From Asparagopsis taxiformis (taxonomy: Eukaryota; Rhodophyta; Florideophyceae; Bonnemaisoniales; Bonnemaisoniaceae): 64,000 nucleotides of DNA. The stretch is from assembly GCA_030407315.1 (NCBI GenBank), contig JALQPE010001774.1, forward strand, positions 1 to 64,000. The letters run 5' to 3'. The notes under the pieces were generated by a model. The model saw only the letters and a program-made list of their open reading frames with translations, was not told where the DNA came from and ran no database searches. Below, piece after piece: positions 9,371 to 19,184 of the stretch. The first letter of the stretch is position 1. Each line of letters starts with the position of its first letter. Position numbers and translations under genes: made by a program.

Positions 9371-9740
9371 TGATCCATGGGTATAGGACTATTCTATTCT
9401 TCTCCAGGCTTCCACCGTAGCCGCCTCCTCCGCCTCCGTTAATGGAAAGAATATCCGAACCGCACCTCAACATGTTCTTCATGTGATCCATGGGTACTGA
9501 CATCTCACATGCTCTCCAGGCTTCCACCGTAGCCGCCTCCTCCGCCTCCGTTAATGGCAACAATATCCAAACTGGACCTCTACATGTTTTTCTTGTGATC
9601 CATGGGTACTGACATCTCACATGTTCTCCAGGCTTCCTCCAAAGCCGCCACCTCCACCTCCGTTAATGGAAAGAATACCCGAACCGCAGGCTTCCTCCAT
9701 AGCCGCCTCCACCTCCGTTAATGGCAAAAACATCTCACCG
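9371..9740. repeat. Minisatellite, about 112-118 bp period, three to four copies
   Basis: The block TGATCCATGGGTA recurs at 9371, 9484 and 9596. CTTCCACCGTAGCCGCC and GCCTCCGTTAATGG recur between these, and the last unit is shortened. Read on the minus strand, the unit gives a Gly-rich phrase (NGGGGGGYGGSLE). No long ORF keeps this phase, so I treat it as a non-coding tandem repeat. Confidence 0.75.
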
Positions 9741-10192
9741 GGCTGAAAACGGACGGACGACATTGGGTTCGTTCCGCTGCGTAGACGTTTAGAATCTTGT
9801 TAGAAAAAAGTAAACGAAAGAGAATGACATCTCATCTCTGTCGCAATATGTTCCATTTTCAAGTTCTCGGGTTCCACACCCATCAAGGCCTGGATCGAAC
9901 CCTCTTCGATGGATAGGACAAATAGTGGAAGGCTTTTAAGCCTGTGACCAAGCGGCTATTGATTGGTTGGAGGAAGGAAATTACAGAGGAAATTTAGCTG
10001 AGTACGGTGCTCGCGATAGCTGTTAGGTTAAAGTCAAATATGTGTTTCGATTATTTTTCGTACGAAAATGTCTTGCAAAAGACGATGCTTTGTCGTTCTC
10101 CTGGAGGGAGTCCGTTGCATTGCACTCAATTCGAGAGCATCGTCATGAAGGAGAGGATTCTTTCTGCTTGTTAGAATCGGTTTAGAGCACAT
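9741..10192. other. Intergenic, nothing recognised
   Basis: This AT-richer stretch lies between the minisatellite and R6. I see no ORF with coding character, no complete tRNA and no extended repeat. Confidence 0.6.
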
Positions 10193-10364
10193 AGCTAATG
10201 CATTACTGGCCAGCCCAGAAATTGTAGAATTTCGGGCAGCAAAAATATTGTAAAAAACCTTGATTTGGGCGGCCGATTGTGCCGTACGGCACACCCCCAT
10301 TTCAAAAACATGTTCACATGTGCATGTTTTTGAGAATAGCCCAAATTTTAATTCAAATCAGGGT
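10193..10364 (-). repeat. Palindrome repeat unit R6
   Basis: This is a minus-orientation unit with the palindrome at 10278-10293. It is joined to the block CGGCCCCAGGAACCGACCG, which is the reverse complement of the linker between R2, R3 and R4. The right array is therefore an inverted copy of part of the left array. Confidence 0.85.
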
Positions 10365-10541
10365 GTCTAATTTGGCCACAACGGCCCCAGGAACCGACCG
10401 CCGCCCCGAGCGGGGTCATCACTGGCTTCTGTAAGCACCAACTGTAAGGCTAAATGGCGTCTGACGAAGGGTCAATTTCAGGCTCAATACGCCAGGGACA
10501 GGTCTTGGTCCTTGTTCCATCATGGTCCCGCCCCGCTCTCT

Positions 10542-10750
10542 CACGACCAACCTGAAATGGACGTCCGGTGGATGTCCAGCTCGATTGCATTGCTGGCCAG
10601 CCCAGAAATTCTAAAATTTCGGGCACAAAAAAATATTGCAAAAAACATCGATTTGGGCGGTCGATTGTGCCGTACGGCACACCCCCATCTCAAAAACATG
10701 TTCACATGTGCATGTTTTTGAGAATAGCCCAAATTTTAATTCAAATCAGG
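10542..10750 (-). repeat. Palindrome repeat unit R7
   Basis: This is the last unit, in minus orientation, with the palindrome at 10666-10681 (388 bp from R6, the same spacing as R3 to R4). It passes directly into the inverted terminus ending at 10796 and lies about 230 bp upstream of the ORF at 10984. Confidence 0.85.
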
Positions 10751-10983
10751 ACGTCTTCCGGACATAGGGGTGCTCGCGGCCTAGCTCGACAGCTGTAATT
10801 GTACCTCATTAAATACTGTTGATGACTGCCTACCGTATACAATCTGGGCTGTTGGCGTATTATCCGGTACTTGACCTGACCTGAACGTTCATCGCAGACC
10901 GTTGTGGTTACCGACACTATACAGCAATCTTTTTTGTATCTCGTGCAACTCAATCGTTCCATCGCTTCCGGGAAAGCTTCATT

Positions 10984-13269
10984 ATGCCGCCGCGTATTGC
11001 GAAGAAAGCTCCAAAGCCTCCGGGCCTCCAGAAAACCCGGTCAGCAGCTGCTGTATCGAGTGCCCGACAATCCCGTGCGAAGAAGCGGTCTGGGCCTACC
11101 GGCAGCATTGAACCGCGGTCCGGTAGTCGCAAGACGGACCGGCGCAGATCTGGGGATCCGCAGCGAGAAAGTGAGGAAGGAGGAACGGCGCGGAGAGAGA
11201 TGGGGCTTGACCGAGGCAAGCGTGCTCGCAGGGACAGTGAACATCATGATGATGACATGATAGTGGCTCAAAACATGTTGGAATTGCGGCAGAGTGCTAT
11301 GGCAAAGGTAGTTCCTCCCGGGTTGGCAGATGCGGAGGTGCTGCAGACGGAGTCCCAGCCGGGGGCTTCCGACACACTGGAGGCTGTGACCCCCACTGCG
11401 CCAACTATGCCGAGTACATCAGCCCCAGCAGGTAATGCAGTCAGGGACCCGAGGATAGCGGCAAGGGATGTTGTTTCTGAGCAACGTTCACAGGATGCCA
11501 ACTATCATCGGCGGTCAGGTGGTACTGAGGGGAGAGAGCAGCCGGAGTGCGGGCCTCGTCACAACAGAGTGTCATTGGTGCCAAATATGCGCGTAACGCC
11601 CCCGCGACGTCAGGCTATTGGCGATGGAGGACATCATATTCCCGATAGCGTGGGAGATGGGGGGACGGTGAGGGCAGAGAGGTTGCATCCGCCGGAATCC
11701 ATCGATTTAATGGCGAGTCGCATCAATGCGCAGAAGAAGAAGATCGCGGAGCTGGAAAAAAAAGTGTTTAGCCAGGACATAGCAAACAAGGCGCTCACCA
11801 CGGAGATTGTTGCGTTGGAGGCTAAGGTGAAGACTCTGCAGGCGGAAAATGCCAGCCTTACTGCAATTGCGAGAACAGGTAGAATCAGTGATCACGGTGG
11901 CGGTAAGTCGAAAATACAGAAAGCCATTCCTGTGAAATACCTTGGAGTTCTTAGGGCGGTTGAGGAAAACCTGACAAAGTGGTGCAAGAACGAGACTATG
12001 GAGCTGGACCCTATAGCGGAACAAACGCAGAGACGTTGGACTGGACGTACCATCGAGGTAGAGCCGGTAGAAGGGGCACTTTGGAGCGAAAACGGTGTAG
12101 GATATATTGCTACCCCTCCGGGCTATATCATCAAGAATCTGCAGTGGTATACACCTTCGTACAGGGACGAGAGTGATCTGCTGAATGACTTGGTGCGACA
12201 CGTACTGCGTCAAAGTCCGTGGTGTGATGTGTTTTCCGATGAGGAGCAGCGTGTGTGCTGTCAAGAGGCTGTGGCGGGGAGCAAGGAATTGAAAGTGAAG
12301 GTGACGCAGAAACTGTCCGACGTGATGAGTGCACGGAAGCGTAATGCGAGGGACAGATTGTTCGGTTCGCTGGGGTACACGAAATTAATGTCTAGATGCA
12401 CGATGCTGACGACGCGAGCTGAGATGGACGAGCGAGAGGAACAAAAGCGCGAAGCGTCTGAGAAGCTTTTGAAACGGGAAAGTAACGGTGATTTGGATAT
12501 GGGGAGGTGGCGAACGGCACCGTTCTCAGAGCTGCGATACAGCAAAGGCTTGGTTCCTGACAGCTTCGAAATGGAAGTGAATGGTGATGCATGGTTTAAC
12601 AACCGAGTAGCTGTGAATGTGCTGGACATCTTCAGGGGTTATTCGATACGACCAGAACAAGTAATGGACATAGAGACGAGCATACTAACGCTGGCGCGCC
12701 TGGATGCTTGGCTAGTGACTACTGTGGAGTGTTTGGATGAACCGAAGGGGAAAGGAGGTGCACGGCAGAAGGAGTTTACAAGGCGGTACAGTCAATATGT
12801 GGGGGTAGCTTTTCAGCAATTAGTTGGTATGGTGGTGTACTGCATGTCTTGTCTCCAAGGCTCGCAAGCAAGGGAAGAAACGGACGTTGTCGAGAGCGAA
12901 CAGCGGACTAGTGCACAGTCACGGCATGTGTTTGCAAGCCGTACTGTGACGAGAGAGGCTGTTGAAGTGTGGCAAAGCGGAGAGGGGTCTGGAATTGTTC
13001 ATGTCGTTGATGATGTAAACCGCTGCTCATCACTTGTTCTAGTGTCCGAGGATTGGATTCAATCGCATATTACGTCAAACCTCGGTGCTGTAATGGATTG
13101 TGTGATTGCGCAAGGACTAATTGGCGCAGAACTTTTCGTCGTTGACCCATATGCTGGACACCTGACTGCAAACCTGAATGTCGAAATCAATGCCCCACAG
13201 TATGGGGGCATGGAGCGGCGCCATGCAGCCACTGCTGATAACGGTTTTGGCGTAATGGAGGATGGTTGA
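10984..13269 (+). CDS. Transposon accessory protein with coiled coil (unknown function)
   Basis: This intact 761-aa ORF begins with a basic, Pro/Arg/Lys-rich N-terminus (MPPRIAKKAPKPPGLQ), a likely nuclear-targeting or DNA-binding region. Residues about 242-295 form a coiled coil (heptad-like INAQKKKIAELEKKVFSQ and following). The C-terminal half is globular without a recognised domain. It converges on the transposase gene, with 77 bp between their stops. The same pair in the same arrangement occurs in the second element copy at the right edge, which ties the ORF to the transposon. Such second proteins often assist transposase binding, as TNPA-type proteins do in CACTA elements; that role is inference here. 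Confidence 0.75.
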   Translation: MPPRIAKKAPKPPGLQKTRSAAAVSSARQSRAKKRSGPTGSIEPRSGSRKTDRRRSGDPQRESEEGGTARREMGLDRGKRARRDSEHHDDDMIVAQNMLELRQSAMAKVVPPGLADAEVLQTESQPGASDTLEAVTPTAPTMPSTSAPAGNAVRDPRIAARDVVSEQRSQDANYHRRSGGTEGREQPECGPRHNRVSLVPNMRVTPPRRQAIGDGGHHIPDSVGDGGTVRAERLHPPESIDLMASRINAQKKKIAELEKKVFSQDIANKALTTEIVALEAKVKTLQAENASLTAIARTGRISDHGGGKSKIQKAIPVKYLGVLRAVEENLTKWCKNETMELDPIAEQTQRRWTGRTIEVEPVEGALWSENGVGYIATPPGYIIKNLQWYTPSYRDESDLLNDLVRHVLRQSPWCDVFSDEEQRVCCQEAVAGSKELKVKVTQKLSDVMSARKRNARDRLFGSLGYTKLMSRCTMLTTRAEMDEREEQKREASEKLLKRESNGDLDMGRWRTAPFSELRYSKGLVPDSFEMEVNGDAWFNNRVAVNVLDIFRGYSIRPEQVMDIETSILTLARLDAWLVTTVECLDEPKGKGGARQKEFTRRYSQYVGVAFQQLVGMVVYCMSCLQGSQAREETDVVESEQRTSAQSRHVFASRTVTREAVEVWQSGEGSGIVHVVDDVNRCSSLVLVSEDWIQSHITSNLGAVMDCVIAQGLIGAELFVVDPYAGHLTANLNVEINAPQYGGMERRHAATADNGFGVMEDG

Positions 13270-13346
13270 AATTAGTGCAGTAAATGTGACGTTGACTAGA
13301 AGGTTTATCATGTAGTACATTATCAATAGAGTGCTGCGATTTAGAT

Positions 13347-16300
13347 TTATTCTTCTTCATTATCATCTGTGAATTGGTAATCAGTGTTGGTGTAGAAGCG
13401 GTTGAGATAGAAACGGTGGTCCGACCAGTGCATTTGTTTCGTAAATGGCTTGACTGGAAAGTTACTTCGTACGATGTGCACGGTGCCAGATATAGTAGAT
13501 GCAGGAATGAGGTCAAACCAAGGACCACCTGCACTGTGGGATGCAGTGTCATTGCTGTCAACGGATCCGTTGTCCGGGTCCCATGTGGACCACTTTAAAC
13601 AAATGCACCCAAGTGATTTTTCCACAGCGGTTTTTGGGGCAAAGCAGGTCATATACTGAACGAAAGCGAGTTCTACAGGTTGAAACAGGTTTGGAGACTG
13701 CAGGCGTACCAGTGCCAGGACGCGCCCTACCCATATGGTTCTGTAGTCATCGGCAGTTCCGGAGATGACGACAAAGGAGTACTGCGATCTCTTTGCGGGG
13801 CCGAACGATGAAGTTGCAAAGACGCGCTGCTGCTTGTGCCTCGACACGTTTGTGGGGCGAAGCATGCCACTGTGCGGGTCAAAGTCGTCGGCATCTGGGA
13901 CGTACCCTCCCATGACGTAGGCGGACTTTACCACGGTGACGGAAATGTCCATGTCATGTATTGGAGGGCCTTCTGCCGTGGCGCGCAGTCTAGCGAGGGT
14001 GAGGAACGCTTGTGCAGCTGTGTCACCGAGTTGCTGGAATAGCGTTATGGTGCCAGACGGGAACGAGGAGTTGTGCAGCGGCAAAAGAGTGGCAGGATCG
14101 GGCTGTCCGTCGATATCTGCAACGAGGAGGGTTGCATCGGGCAGCAGGGAGGCAAAGTCGTGCAGTGCAACGGTGAATCCGTCGCGAACGAGTACTGCAC
14201 CGTCTGTGGGCGATATCATGCGTGCGTTTCCCAATGTGTTCGATGGGGTATGACCAGTTGGAGTGGCCAAGGAGAATTCCATGTGGCGAATAGTCTCTTC
14301 CATGGCTGTGGAGCGCCTTCGAGAGGTTTTCCTATAACTCTGTTTGAACAGAAGATGCGAGTGTTCGTAGGGGCCTGCATCAATGTGTTCCAGGGCGCCA
14401 TATCTCTGCAAGTCACCGGGAAGATGGTCTAGAAGATGGAACTTGAAAGTTTTGAGACCTGTGGTGTGGAATGGGCCGAGGGTGGAGAGCATTGATTGTT
14501 TGAAATAGGAAATGGAGTTCTGGAGGCTTTCTAGTTCGGCGGCAGTCCAGTGCTTGATGCGACCGCGTTTCATGACCCATGCGACGAGGTCAGAGTATTG
14601 CGTGCAGATGGAAGTGAGGGGGGCTGTATCTACTTCGTCACAGCATGTGTCAATGAATGCTGCGATGAAAGGGAACACCATGTCGACATGGTGATAGTCT
14701 TTGGCTGCGAGCATGCCGCGTATGCCGTCCTCCGTGAAGAGGCCGTTCAAATTGGTGCCCTTCTCACCCTTGGAGAAGTCGACATGAAGACCGGTGATGT
14801 AGTAGTCGCGTTCGATAGCGGACAGAATGCTGTTTGAGCCGGCGAGGATGGATTTTTTCACCTTCTTGAAGGTGCGAGGTGTCCCGGAATGGGAGGCAGT
14901 GGTGGTGAGGTCTGGGGAGCTGAGGCGGTGGACAATGCACTGTTTGATGAGCTTTGAGATGCCGAGGTGGAGATTGTGCAGAGGCTCGAAGGAGAAAATG
15001 TTGTAGGGGTCTAGGGGACTGTTGGTGGGTAAAAGAGCGGTCGATTCGAGGACAGAGTGTTGTTCGAGGAGGGAGAGAGCTTCGAGCGGAGCAGTTGTAT
15101 GCTCCTGAGCGCTCTCTTGGCGTGCAGAGCGTGTATCATCGAGGGAGCGGGGCTGGTGTGGCGCGCTGGATTCAAGTTGAGTGGCGGGGATGTAGCAGCG
15201 GTGGCAGGGATGTGTGGTGGTAGTGCTGTTGCGAGTGCATGAGAGCTCTTTGGCCTCTGGAAAGTCGCAGCAATAATTGGCTAGGATGGGAAAGCATTGG
15301 CGGGCAGTTGCAGTGGAGTCTGTGCAGGGGAACCCGGAAGAGAACGCGGTGGATAGGGACGAAAACACTTTTTCGAGTGCTTTATGAAGAATATCAATTT
15401 TGCGAGCGCGACTAGCAGAACTAGAGGTTGTCGGCATTTCATCACCGAACAAGGCGTTGGACGAAGGGTTAACAATGTACGGAAGATACCCGACGATGGT
15501 GAGGCCGGTACGGATGCAGTGGCGACGGAGGGGGGCGGAGAAGTTGAGCAGTGTGACGTGTATGGGGTATGCGACGATTGCGGAGCTCTTGAGGCTTGTG
15601 CTGCTCTTGTCGGAGTACACTTGGAGGAGGCCGGCAAAGGAGGAAGCGGTGGGATCATTTTCCTCTGCCCATACGACCTGTGGATCTTCCGAGAGCTGCA
15701 CGCGCTGTCTAGTAACCTGGTGCAGCGTTTTCGCGAATTCTGTGTGTAGGGGATGAGAAAATATTGCGGTGCCGTCTGGGGCGGTCTGTGGGGAGGGGTG
15801 GAAGAGAGTATTTTGGTCGTTAGCCAGTGCTAACTGCCTGCGGAGCATGTCGACTGGGTCGCGGAGGTACAGCTGTGCCGAGTACTTACCAGTTTTGTCT
15901 GGAATGATGTGGCTCTTGTAACCTTCGGTGCGGAAATGTGTTTCGACCATGGAAGCGGTAACGTGGCGACATTCTTCTACGGTGCGAACGGCGCTGTTGA
16001 ACTTTTCTAGGGAGAATGCGGGGTCTTGTAGGATGGTGATGACTTCGCTCACGCGGCCAGCGCCGGCCTTGTACTCGAGGGTTGTGAGACTGGCGGCGAG
16101 GGATTGCACGAGGAGGTCTGCGCGGGAGGGGGTTGAGGTTGGTGGCAGTGAAGCGTCACAGGGTGAGTCGCTGGAGGAAGCACGACCAGATTCTGGGTCT
16201 GGGGAGCTGGGTTGCGGGGAATCATGGTCGCCGTTTCGAGCAGGCTCATGGGTGACGGCAGGGACACGAGCGTTGTTGAAATGTTGGGGAGAGGGGTTGA

Positions 16301-16385
16301 AACGGTAGCGACACGTTCGCTCATGCAGCGCGAGCGCATAAGCATCTACGCAGTAGTAGAAGCACCCTTCATACTTGCATTCCAT
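13347..16385 (-). CDS. Plavaka/CMC-like transposase with N-terminal C2HC finger
   Basis: This intact 1012-aa ORF starts at ATG 16385. Residues 3-25 form a zinc-finger-like motif (CKYEGC ... HERTC). A Ser/Pro-rich linker follows. The core has the block VYSDKSSTSLKSS...AYPIHVTL (about 256-279), typical of Plavaka-type transposases, in which a catalytic Asp sits in a YSDKT-like string. Later come FEPLHNLHLGISKL and EHSHLLFKQSYRKTSRR, matching the downstream acidic/His block and the H...K..Y..TSRR string of the family. The enzyme should cut and move the element by DDE chemistry in the nucleus. No frameshift is seen, unlike the copy on the right. Confidence 0.8.
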   Translation of the reverse strand: MECKYEGCFYYCVDAYALALHERTCRYRFNPSPQHFNNARVPAVTHEPARNGDHDSPQPSSPDPESGRASSSDSPCDASLPPTSTPSRADLLVQSLAASLTTLEYKAGAGRVSEVITILQDPAFSLEKFNSAVRTVEECRHVTASMVETHFRTEGYKSHIIPDKTGKYSAQLYLRDPVDMLRRQLALANDQNTLFHPSPQTAPDGTAIFSHPLHTEFAKTLHQVTRQRVQLSEDPQVVWAEENDPTASSFAGLLQVYSDKSSTSLKSSAIVAYPIHVTLLNFSAPLRRHCIRTGLTIVGYLPYIVNPSSNALFGDEMPTTSSSASRARKIDILHKALEKVFSSLSTAFSSGFPCTDSTATARQCFPILANYCCDFPEAKELSCTRNSTTTTHPCHRCYIPATQLESSAPHQPRSLDDTRSARQESAQEHTTAPLEALSLLEQHSVLESTALLPTNSPLDPYNIFSFEPLHNLHLGISKLIKQCIVHRLSSPDLTTTASHSGTPRTFKKVKKSILAGSNSILSAIERDYYITGLHVDFSKGEKGTNLNGLFTEDGIRGMLAAKDYHHVDMVFPFIAAFIDTCCDEVDTAPLTSICTQYSDLVAWVMKRGRIKHWTAAELESLQNSISYFKQSMLSTLGPFHTTGLKTFKFHLLDHLPGDLQRYGALEHIDAGPYEHSHLLFKQSYRKTSRRRSTAMEETIRHMEFSLATPTGHTPSNTLGNARMISPTDGAVLVRDGFTVALHDFASLLPDATLLVADIDGQPDPATLLPLHNSSFPSGTITLFQQLGDTAAQAFLTLARLRATAEGPPIHDMDISVTVVKSAYVMGGYVPDADDFDPHSGMLRPTNVSRHKQQRVFATSSFGPAKRSQYSFVVISGTADDYRTIWVGRVLALVRLQSPNLFQPVELAFVQYMTCFAPKTAVEKSLGCICLKWSTWDPDNGSVDSNDTASHSAGGPWFDLIPASTISGTVHIVRSNFPVKPFTKQMHWSDHRFYLNRFYTNTDYQFTDDNEEE

Positions 16386-16982
16386 GTCGAGTTTTGACGC
16401 AAAAGGGAGGATTGCGAGCTGAACAGGGGAGACTGTGCCGTCCAGATGCGACCAATTTTATTTTTGTGGTGCTTTCGAGACTTGGAATGTAACGTGTTCG
16501 TAGTTTTTTGGGTAGTAGTTTTGTGCTCACTCCAGCTGACATCCCAACGGTGGAATTTAACCGAGAGTTCAATCATTTCCAACTGTTACATCACATTGCG
16601 TGCTGGCAACGTGTGCATGGAAGGACGAACGACTGCCCTGGGAGATGAATTTTCAATTAATTCATTTGTAATAATAAACTTTTTTATTTCCAAACTTCGT
16701 GGAATCTGAATGTGCTTTACAGCGGATATGCCACAGATCATGTAAGGAAAGCAAATGGATTCTCATATATATGATTATATGTTTATATTCGTTGTTCTCG
16801 ATCCGGATCTCTTTGTTCGGGGAATCAGAGACCATGGCTTGGGCCATACTCAATCTCACTGCCGGCGATGATTTCGAGTATGCACAGCAAGACTTAAGCG
16901 GACGCAGAAAGCTGTCCGGTCGACGCCGCAGGCTCCACTCCGCCCTCATCACCGACTGATCTTCTTTGACCGACTTTGCTTT
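16386..16982. other. Transposase upstream region
   Basis: This is non-coding sequence upstream of the transposase, present nearly unchanged in the inverted copy (about 58990-59586). It is AT-rich near 16640-16690 and probably holds the transposase promoter. I cannot point to a specific site. Confidence 0.5.
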
Positions 16983-17020
16983 GTACGTGCGCGAATCTTG
17001 ATCAAGATTCGCGCACGTAC
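16983..17020. repeat. 38-bp perfect palindrome
   Basis: The 19-base half GTACGTGCGCGAATCTTGA is followed directly by its exact reverse complement, with no spacer. The other transposon copy keeps it at 58952-58989 with one mismatch. A second palindrome, ACCCTCGAGGGT, lies about 20 bp further on in both copies. Confidence 0.95.
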
Positions 17021-17039
17021 CTTCGTTCCATCCTCTACC

Positions 17040-18100
17040 CTCGAGGGTATGCGTTGAGGGAAGCGTGGGTTTTGAGTCTGACTATTTCCGTTGATGCGAT
17101 ATTTTTCATGGGAAGCCTGTTGACTGATGGTGTGTATTGAGCGGAGGATGGAAGAGAGGTACGTGAAGTTTTGAAAGTATGCTGTGAGGGAAGGTTGATT
17201 TTGAGTCTGACTGTTGTGGTTGATTCCGATGTTGTGTAGATGATGCAGGAATGTTGATGACGGAAGGTAAGTTTCATTGAGTGCCAAGATGTGCTTTGCG
17301 AAGATATGGACTGCTGACTATGATTATTGTTAGTTGCAAGGTTTTTGGATCATGGTTTGTATTGTGTGTAGGATGGATGAGAGGTACATTTGCGAGTTCT
17401 CAGGGTATGTAGCGAGGGAAACGTTGGTTTTCAATCTGACTGTTGCGATTGAATCCGATGTTGCGTAGGTGATGGAGGAATAGTGATGACGGAAGGTAAG
17501 TCACATTGGGCGCCCAGACCGGTTGTGCGAAGATGCGGAATGCTGACTACTTTTCTTGGCTACACGATTACGTGATTTATGGTTTTTATTGTGTGCAGGA
17601 TGGAACAGGTAAAGTAAGTGTGCGAGTTTTGAAAGTAAGCAGCGAGGGAAGGTTGGTTTTGAGTCTGACTATTTCCGTTGATGCGATATTTTTCATTGGA
17701 AGCCTATTGAGTCATGGTGTGTATTGTGTGGAGCGAAGGTAAGTGTGCGAGTTTTGAAAGTATGCTGTGATGGAAGGTTGGTTTTGAGTCTGACTGTTGT
17801 GGTTGATTCCGATGTTGTGTAGATGATGCAGGAATGTTGATGACAGAAGGTAAGTTTTACTGAGCACCAAGACTTGTTTTGCGAAGATATGGACTGCTGA
17901 CTTTGATTATTCATTGCAAGGTTTTTGGATCATGGTTTGTATTTTGTGTAGGATGGATGATTCAGTCATCCTCTCGGAGAGGTAAGTAAGGGAGTTTCTA
18001 GGATATCTGTCGTGGTAAGCGTTGCTTTTGAGTCTGACTGTTGTGGTTGATTCTGATGTTGTGTATGTGATGCAGGAGTGGTGAAGCAGGAACGGCAGGA
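17040..18100. repeat. Imperfect subterminal repeats of the transposon
   Basis: The block GATTCCGATGTTGTGTAG followed by GATGATGCAGG recurs, with small changes, near 17223, 17452, 17803 and 18050. ATTTCCGTTGATGCGATA recurs near 17087 and 17668. The units are irregular, roughly 200-350 bp apart. Each carries GGAAGGTAAGT-like strings, but no coherent reading frame crosses them. Confidence 0.7.
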
Positions 18101-18665
18101 CTGAAGGAGAGTGAAGAAGGGATGTAGGAAGATGGGGAATGAAGCTGTGAGGTGTTTCTGGTATGTGTATATTTTGGGGCATACGATAGAAGTGAGAGTG
18201 CGTTTCAAGTGGTGTAAGATTTTGCTGACCATGTTCGTGTTTGATGTCTTGATGATTTAATGGGCTGGGGTGGTGTCGAGGAAAGCGGGGATGGTATTGG
18301 GAAGGAGCGTATTTTTTGTAATCTAGGTCGTGAGGGTTCTTGCAGTATGTGCGGATGGTGGTGCATGGCGTTCGGATGGTAGGGAGAACGCGATAGTGAG
18401 GGAGATGGGTGATCGACGATATGCTGACAGGTATTTTGTATTCTGGCTGGATACGTATTTCCTATTCTAACCGGGTATTTATTTCCTATTCTAACCGGGT
18501 ATTTATTTCCTATTCTGACCAGATATGTATTCCCTATTCTAGAGAGACGTATTGTATACGAGCAGTTTCCTAAATGAGAGAATAAAATACGGTCCGATAT
18601 GGGCCCTGAATTTACCATCCGCTGTAATTTCTTCCCTCCCGGTTTTCGCTGATATATTGTATACT

Positions 18666-19052
18666 GGATGTCAGGTCCTAGTATTCCGCCATATGTACTA
18701 GAGAAAGTGGATGTCGGGTCCTAGTATTCCGCCATATGTACTAGAGAAAGTGGATGTCGGGTCCTAGTATTCCGCCATATGTACTAGAGAAAGTGGATGT
18801 CGGGTCCTAGTATTCCGCCATATGTACTAGAGAAAGTGGATGTCGGGTCCTAGTATTCCGCCAAACGTACTAGAGAAAGTGGATGTCGGGTCCTAGTATT
18901 CCGCCATATGTACTAGAGAAAGTGGATGTCGGGTCCTAGTATTCCGCCATATGTACTAGAGAAAGTGGATGTCGGGTCCTAGTATTCCGCCATATGTACT
19001 AGAGAAAGTGGATGTCGGGCCCTAGTATTCCGCCATATGTACTAGAGAAAGT
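18666..19052. repeat. 43-bp tandem array, nine copies
   Basis: Each unit begins GGATGTCGGGTCCTAGTATT and ends TACTAGAGAAAGT. Most units are identical; one has CCAAACG for CCATATG. The array has no unique spacers, so it is not CRISPR. It lies about 130 bp from the transposon end; the inverted copy has six more diverged units. The unit end (ACTAGAGA) recurs near the terminus itself, which suggests transposase binding sites. Confidence 0.9.
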
Positions 19053-19184
19053 GGACGTCCGCATCCAAAAAATTTTTATTTTTTTTTGGACGCGGACGTT
19101 CATTTGTTCTAGTAAATCTCGGGGCCGACTAGGACCCGTACTAGAGAGACTGGACGTCCGCGTCCACTTCCGAAAACACAGACG

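Larger units (their letters stand above)
3681..10796. mobile_element. Putative 7.1-kb mobile unit with inverted palindrome-repeat arrays
   Basis: The two ends match as inverted repeats. ACAGCTGTC followed by AGCTAGGC and GCGAGCACCCC starts at 3681; its reverse complement ends at 10796. AATT lies immediately outside both ends, a possible 4-bp target duplication, but AATT is its own complement, so it cannot be told apart from repeat sequence. Inside the termini, a palindrome-rich repeat occurs four times in plus orientation (3743-5176) and three times in minus orientation (8893-10750). The interior carries the methyltransferase-SET and 470-aa genes and a minisatellite. No transposase is recognised inside, so the unit would be non-autonomous or use an unknown mechanism. 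Confidence 0.45.
10984..19184. mobile_element. Plavaka/CMC-like DNA transposon, intact copy (left end uncertain)
   Basis: This is defined by comparison with the inverted copy at 56976-64000. Both end at the same sequence (minus strand CGTCTGTGTTTTCGGAAGTG) and then diverge abruptly, so the right terminus is at about 19184. The left terminus cannot be fixed, because the second copy leaves the window at a point matching about 11973. The start given is that of the accessory ORF and is a minimum. Order from the right end: 43-bp array, imperfect repeats, palindrome, transposase (minus), accessory ORF (plus). Confidence 0.7.

Noticed and set aside
9880..9975. Possible tRNA on the minus strand (GGTTCGATCC block)
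   Set aside because: No acceptor stem and no consistent seven-base anticodon loop could be built.
18666..19052. Regular short repeats resembling a CRISPR array
   Set aside because: The 43-bp units are directly contiguous with no unique spacers, and the context is a eukaryotic transposon.
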